Positions 6,288 to 7,797 of a DNA stretch of 7,797 nt are shown here, in pieces. The notes under the pieces were generated by a model. It did no database searches. It had not been told where the DNA came from and saw only the letters and a program-made list of their open reading frames with translations. This DNA is from an uncultured Acidobacteriota bacterium. Lineage in GTDB: Bacteria > Acidobacteriota > Blastocatellia > Pyrinomonadales > Pyrinomonadaceae. Numbering within the stretch: the stretch's first letter is position 1; each line of letters opens with the position of its first letter. A program made the position numbers and the translations under genes. The stretch lies in contig CADEFG010000223.1 in assembly GCA_902826505.1 (NCBI GenBank), positions 1-7,797 on the forward strand. Reading direction: 5' to 3'.

Positions 6288-6920
6288 TCAGCTGAATTTA
6301 TTTGCCAGCGCTTCCGCCAAACTGACGCCGAGATATTTATCCGCCTGCGCGGCGCTCAAATCTTCAAACGGCAAAACGGCGATCGATCTTATTTCGCGGA
6401 TGGTCGCCGGTTTCGCCGCCGGATAAAATTTATAAATCCCGAACGCCAAAAGCAAAACCGCCGGAACGATCAATAAGGTGAGCCTAAATGATTTTGGATT
6501 TTGGATTTTAGAATTTGGACTCCGGACTTCCGGACTTTGAAAATCGGTTAAAAACTCTTCTTCGAGAATTTTATCTTCGGTTCCGATCTCGCGCACCGCC
6601 GCGATAAATTGATAACCGCGATTCGGGACGGTCAGGATAAAACGCGGTTCTTTGGTATTTTCGCCGAGAGTTTTCCGGAGCACAAAAATCGTCTGCGAAA
6701 GATTCGATTCTTCGACGATCGTCTCGTCCCAAACCGTGTCGAGCAGTTCGTCCTTTGTCAAAATCCGCCCTTTGCTTTGAACCAGAACAAGTAACAGCTC
6801 GACGGCTTTCGGCGTCAGCGGCACGAGTTCGCCCGATTCACGGCGAAAAAGCCGATGACTTTTCGCGTCAAGCCGGAATTCTTCAAACTCATAAACCTTT
6901 GATTCCGAAAGCTCCTGCAT
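6288..6920 (-). CDS. N-terminal half: OmpR/CadC-type winged-helix domain plus transmembrane helix
   Basis: This piece has 210 residues. Residues about 9-110 are a Trans_reg_C winged helix: FEEFRLDAKSHRLFR (12-26), LTPKAVELLLVLVQSKGRILTKDELLDTVW (35-64), SNLSQTIFVLRKTLGE (72-87) and the wing signature FILTVPNRGYQF (94-105). A charged linker (111-145) includes SPNSKIQNPKS, encoded by a short tandem DNA repeat. Residues about 147-168 form one membrane helix, and 178-210 begin the periplasmic SIAVLPFEDLS...YLGVSLAEALANKFS module before the TGA. As in CadC, the DNA-binding part would be cytoplasmic and signalling would come from the far side of the membrane. No Shine-Dalgarno precedes the ATG at 6920, and no promoter is clear. 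A TTTTGA decamer array starts 4 bases upstream, suggesting autoregulation. Read alone, this piece could still be a membrane-tethered DNA-binding protein lacking its sensor. Confidence 0.82.
   Translation of the reverse strand: MQELSESKVYEFEEFRLDAKSHRLFRRESGELVPLTPKAVELLLVLVQSKGRILTKDELLDTVWDETIVEESNLSQTIFVLRKTLGENTKEPRFILTVPNRGYQFIAAVREIGTEDKILEEEFLTDFQSPEVRSPNSKIQNPKSFRLTLLIVPAVLLLAFGIYKFYPAAKPATIREIRSIAVLPFEDLSAAQADKYLGVSLAEALANKFS
6491..6533. repeat. Short tandem repeat inside the regulator linker
   Basis: Heptamers ATTTTGG, ATTTTGG, ATTTTAG, AATTTGG (6491-6518) are followed by ACTCCGG and ACTTCCGG (6519-6533). On the coding (minus) strand they specify roughly SPEVRSPNSKIQNPKS, just before the membrane helix. 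The reading frame stays open. Similar 'NPKS/QNPKS' low-complexity repeats are a familiar dispersed sequence type in bacterial genomes, so this looks like an expanded or inserted repeat tolerated in a flexible linker. Confidence 0.6.
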
Positions 6921-6923
6921 ATA

Positions 6924-6975
6924 TTTTGAGAACTTTTGAGAACTTTTGATTACAGTTTTGAAGATTTTTCAGGCG
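6924..6975. repeat. TTTTGA decamer array, copy 2, upstream of the regulator
   Basis: Exact units TTTTGAGAAC (6924) and TTTTGAGAAC (6934), then TTTTGATTAC (6944), an AG insert, TTTTGAAGAT (6956) and a decayed TTTTCAGGCG (6966). On the regulator's strand the unit is GTTCTCAAAA, and the last unit ends 3 bases before its ATG. The 10-bp period places repeats on one DNA face, as expected for a winged-helix protein binding head-to-tail. A protein bound here would cover the translation start region and could repress the gene. It matches copy 1 at 2787-2825. Confidence 0.55.
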
Positions 6976-7128
6976 AGGTCAAGCCAAACTCGTCATATCA
7001 GAAAATTTTGTTCGGGGTATTTTGATAAATGAAAAATTTAAAGAGGATTAGATTCTCATTATTTATCTTCATTTTAATTATTGGAAAAAAATTATCGGCA
7101 TGGAACGATTTCTGTCAATGCATTTTTA

Positions 7129-7190
7129 GTCGCAGGTGAAATAAAAAATCGACGAATGCCGTCTTGGGAAAACCGAAAGTAATCGGCAGC
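7129..7190 (+). promoter_or_regulatory. Possible structured 5' leader of the Delta-60 gene
   Basis: The region offers GTCG (7129-7132) with CGAC (7150-7153), GACG (7151-7154) with CGTC (7160-7163), and TGCCG (7157-7161) with CGGCA (7184-7188) enclosing GGGAAAACC; some of these exclude each other. The order CGCAGGTGAAA ... GACGAATGCC ... GTAATCGGC is faintly like a class-I cyclic-di-GMP riboswitch, but the inner stem is missing and key bases differ. It could equally be unstructured UTR. Confidence 0.2.
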
Positions 7191-7226
7191 TTTTCAAACA
7201 AACGATTATCAAAATTTTTAAAGTTT

Positions 7227-7231
7227 AAGGA
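7227..7231 (+). promoter_or_regulatory. Ribosome binding site of the gene at 7239
   Basis: AAGGA lies 7 bases before the ATG at 7239, supporting this start ahead of a signal peptide. Confidence 0.65.
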
Positions 7232-7238
7232 AAAAAAT

Positions 7239-7797
7239 ATGAACCAACTATTAACCACTCGAAAGTTATTTCTGAATATCCTCCTTTGTTTGATTACATT
7301 TTCAATTCAAACCTTCGCAGCGGGCGGTGATTTGGACACGACATTCAGCGCGGGCGCAACCGGGTTTGGCAGTCAGGTGCAAGCCGTCGCCGTCCAGCCG
7401 GACGGGCGCGTCTTGATCGGCGGCGGTTTTTCCGTGGTCAACGGGCGTTCGTTCAACCGGCTCGCGCGGCTCAATGCCAATGGCTCGATTGACGAGAGTT
7501 TCAACATCGGCGAAGGCTATAACGGCTTCGTCAACGCGATTGCCGTTCAGACAGACGGGCGCATTTTGGTCGGCGGCAATTTTATCTTTTTCAACGGCGC
7601 GCCGTCACAATTTTATCTGGTGCGGCTCAATACCGACGGTTCGCTCGACAGCAGCTTTAATTCGGGCGGCGCCGGGATTACGACCGGTAACGGAATCGAA
7701 ACGATCGTTTTGCAGCCGAACGGACAGATTCTGATCGGCGGAAGTTTTTCAGATTATAACGGCACGCCGGCTAATAATTTGGCGCGGCTCAATTCGA
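7239..7797 (+). CDS. Secreted Delta-60 repeat beta-propeller protein, C-terminus outside window
   Basis: The frame is open from the ATG to the right edge (186 codons). A signal peptide is evident: MNQLLTTRK, a hydrophobic core LFLNILLCLITFSIQ (10-24), and a likely cleavage site after TFA (27) or the next alanine. The mature part opens with GGDLDTTFSAGA and then shows repeats with the Delta-60 pattern V.AIAVQ.DGRIL.GG.F...NG.....L.RLN.DGS.D.SFN: residues 47-90, 98-141 and 153 onward (IETIVLQPNGQILIGGSF...LARLNS). Such repeats form beta-propeller-like folds in exported proteins of acidobacteria, Bacteroidetes and others. The function and ligand are unknown. The C-terminal domains that would show surface anchoring are beyond the window. 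It is divergent from the split regulator and may share regulatory DNA with it. Confidence 0.88.
   Translation, partial: MNQLLTTRKLFLNILLCLITFSIQTFAAGGDLDTTFSAGATGFGSQVQAVAVQPDGRVLIGGGFSVVNGRSFNRLARLNANGSIDESFNIGEGYNGFVNAIAVQTDGRILVGGNFIFFNGAPSQFYLVRLNTDGSLDSSFNSGGAGITTGNGIETIVLQPNGQILIGGSFSDYNGTPANNLARLNS

Larger units (their letters stand above)
4998..6920 (-). pseudogene. CadC-like winged-helix/TPR membrane regulator split by an in-frame TGA
   Basis: The frame starting at 6920 is broken by one TGA (6288-6290) and continues in the same frame to the TAA at 4998-5000, giving a 640-codon product if the TGA is counted. Across the TGA the sequence reads ALANKFS-stop-LKQITVRPSRSVSKYA. Intact relatives of this architecture run continuously there as 'LS.L..I.VRP.SSV..Y', so a single substitution (for example CGA to TGA) explains the break. 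No selenocysteine logic or other in-frame TGA supports recoding. Possible realities are a nonsense mutation, a sequencing or assembly error, or two separate polypeptides. The two pieces are described in their own entries. Confidence 0.72.
6921..7238. other. 318-bp AT-rich divergent intergenic region
   Basis: This spacer separates the minus-strand regulator from the plus-strand Delta-60 gene. It contains the decamer array, an AT-rich stretch (about 7010-7095), the possible structured leader at 7129-7190 and the RBS of the gene at 7239. On the regulator's strand a TTGACC lies around 6977-6982, but it has no well-spaced -10. I could not identify a confident promoter in either direction and see no coding sequence. 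Confidence 0.5.

Noticed and set aside
6288..6290. Selenocysteine at the TGA of the regulator
   Set aside because: The position is in an ordinary part of a signalling domain with no redox role, and no convincing SECIS-like hairpin directly follows; a nonsense mutation is simpler.
4998..6920. Codon reassignment of TGA (to Trp or Gly) in this organism
   Set aside because: More than 1,500 codons of other clear genes in the window contain no in-frame TGA, and Trp is written TGG; one isolated TGA does not support a recoded genome.

Overview
This is a chromosomal window of moderate GC content from a bacterium, most plausibly an acidobacterium of the Blastocatellia/Pyrinomonadaceae kind. That placement is an inference from gene content: a CadC-like winged-helix/TPR regulator, secreted beta-propeller proteins of the SBBP and Delta-60 types, and a moderate-GC coding style. 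No marker gene is present to confirm it.

Left third (1-2419, all minus strand): a formate-dehydrogenase-type operon. fdhD (1559-2419) is transcribed first, from an extended -10 promoter so close to its ATG that the mRNA is probably leaderless. A possible 21-codon hydrophobic mini-ORF (1452-1517) follows. Then comes a molybdopterin oxidoreductase of the FdhF/YdeP family (start at 1424), which runs off the left edge with 474 residues visible. FdhD is the sulfurtransferase that matures the Mo-bisMGD cofactor of such enzymes, so maturation factor and target enzyme are co-transcribed.

Middle: a 580-bp spacer (2420-2999) holds a perfect 30-bp inverted repeat built of 8-bp units and an array of 10-bp TTTTGA repeats. 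It is followed by a plus-strand secreted protein (3000-4943) with a signal peptide, two Ig-like domains and an SBBP-type beta-propeller. This gene ends against a converging minus-strand gene; hairpins lie between the two stop codons, one of them overlapping the second stop.

Right: the minus-strand gene at 4998-6920 encodes a membrane-bound transcription regulator: an OmpR/CadC-type winged helix, a transmembrane helix, a periplasmic 'AVLPF...DAVLDGRI' domain and TPRs. One in-frame TGA at 6288-6290 splits it into 210-aa and 424-aa pieces. A 7-bp tandem repeat encodes its juxtamembrane linker. Directly upstream of its ATG is a second copy of the TTTTGA decamer array. After a 318-bp AT-rich spacer, a second secreted beta-propeller gene (Delta-60 repeats, start 7239) runs off the right edge.

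Most interesting idea: the winged-helix regulator may bind the shared decamer arrays, controlling itself and perhaps both flanking secreted propeller genes, although the regulator appears broken by a nonsense codon in this genome. No mobile element with a transposase, CRISPR array, tRNA or rRNA was seen.
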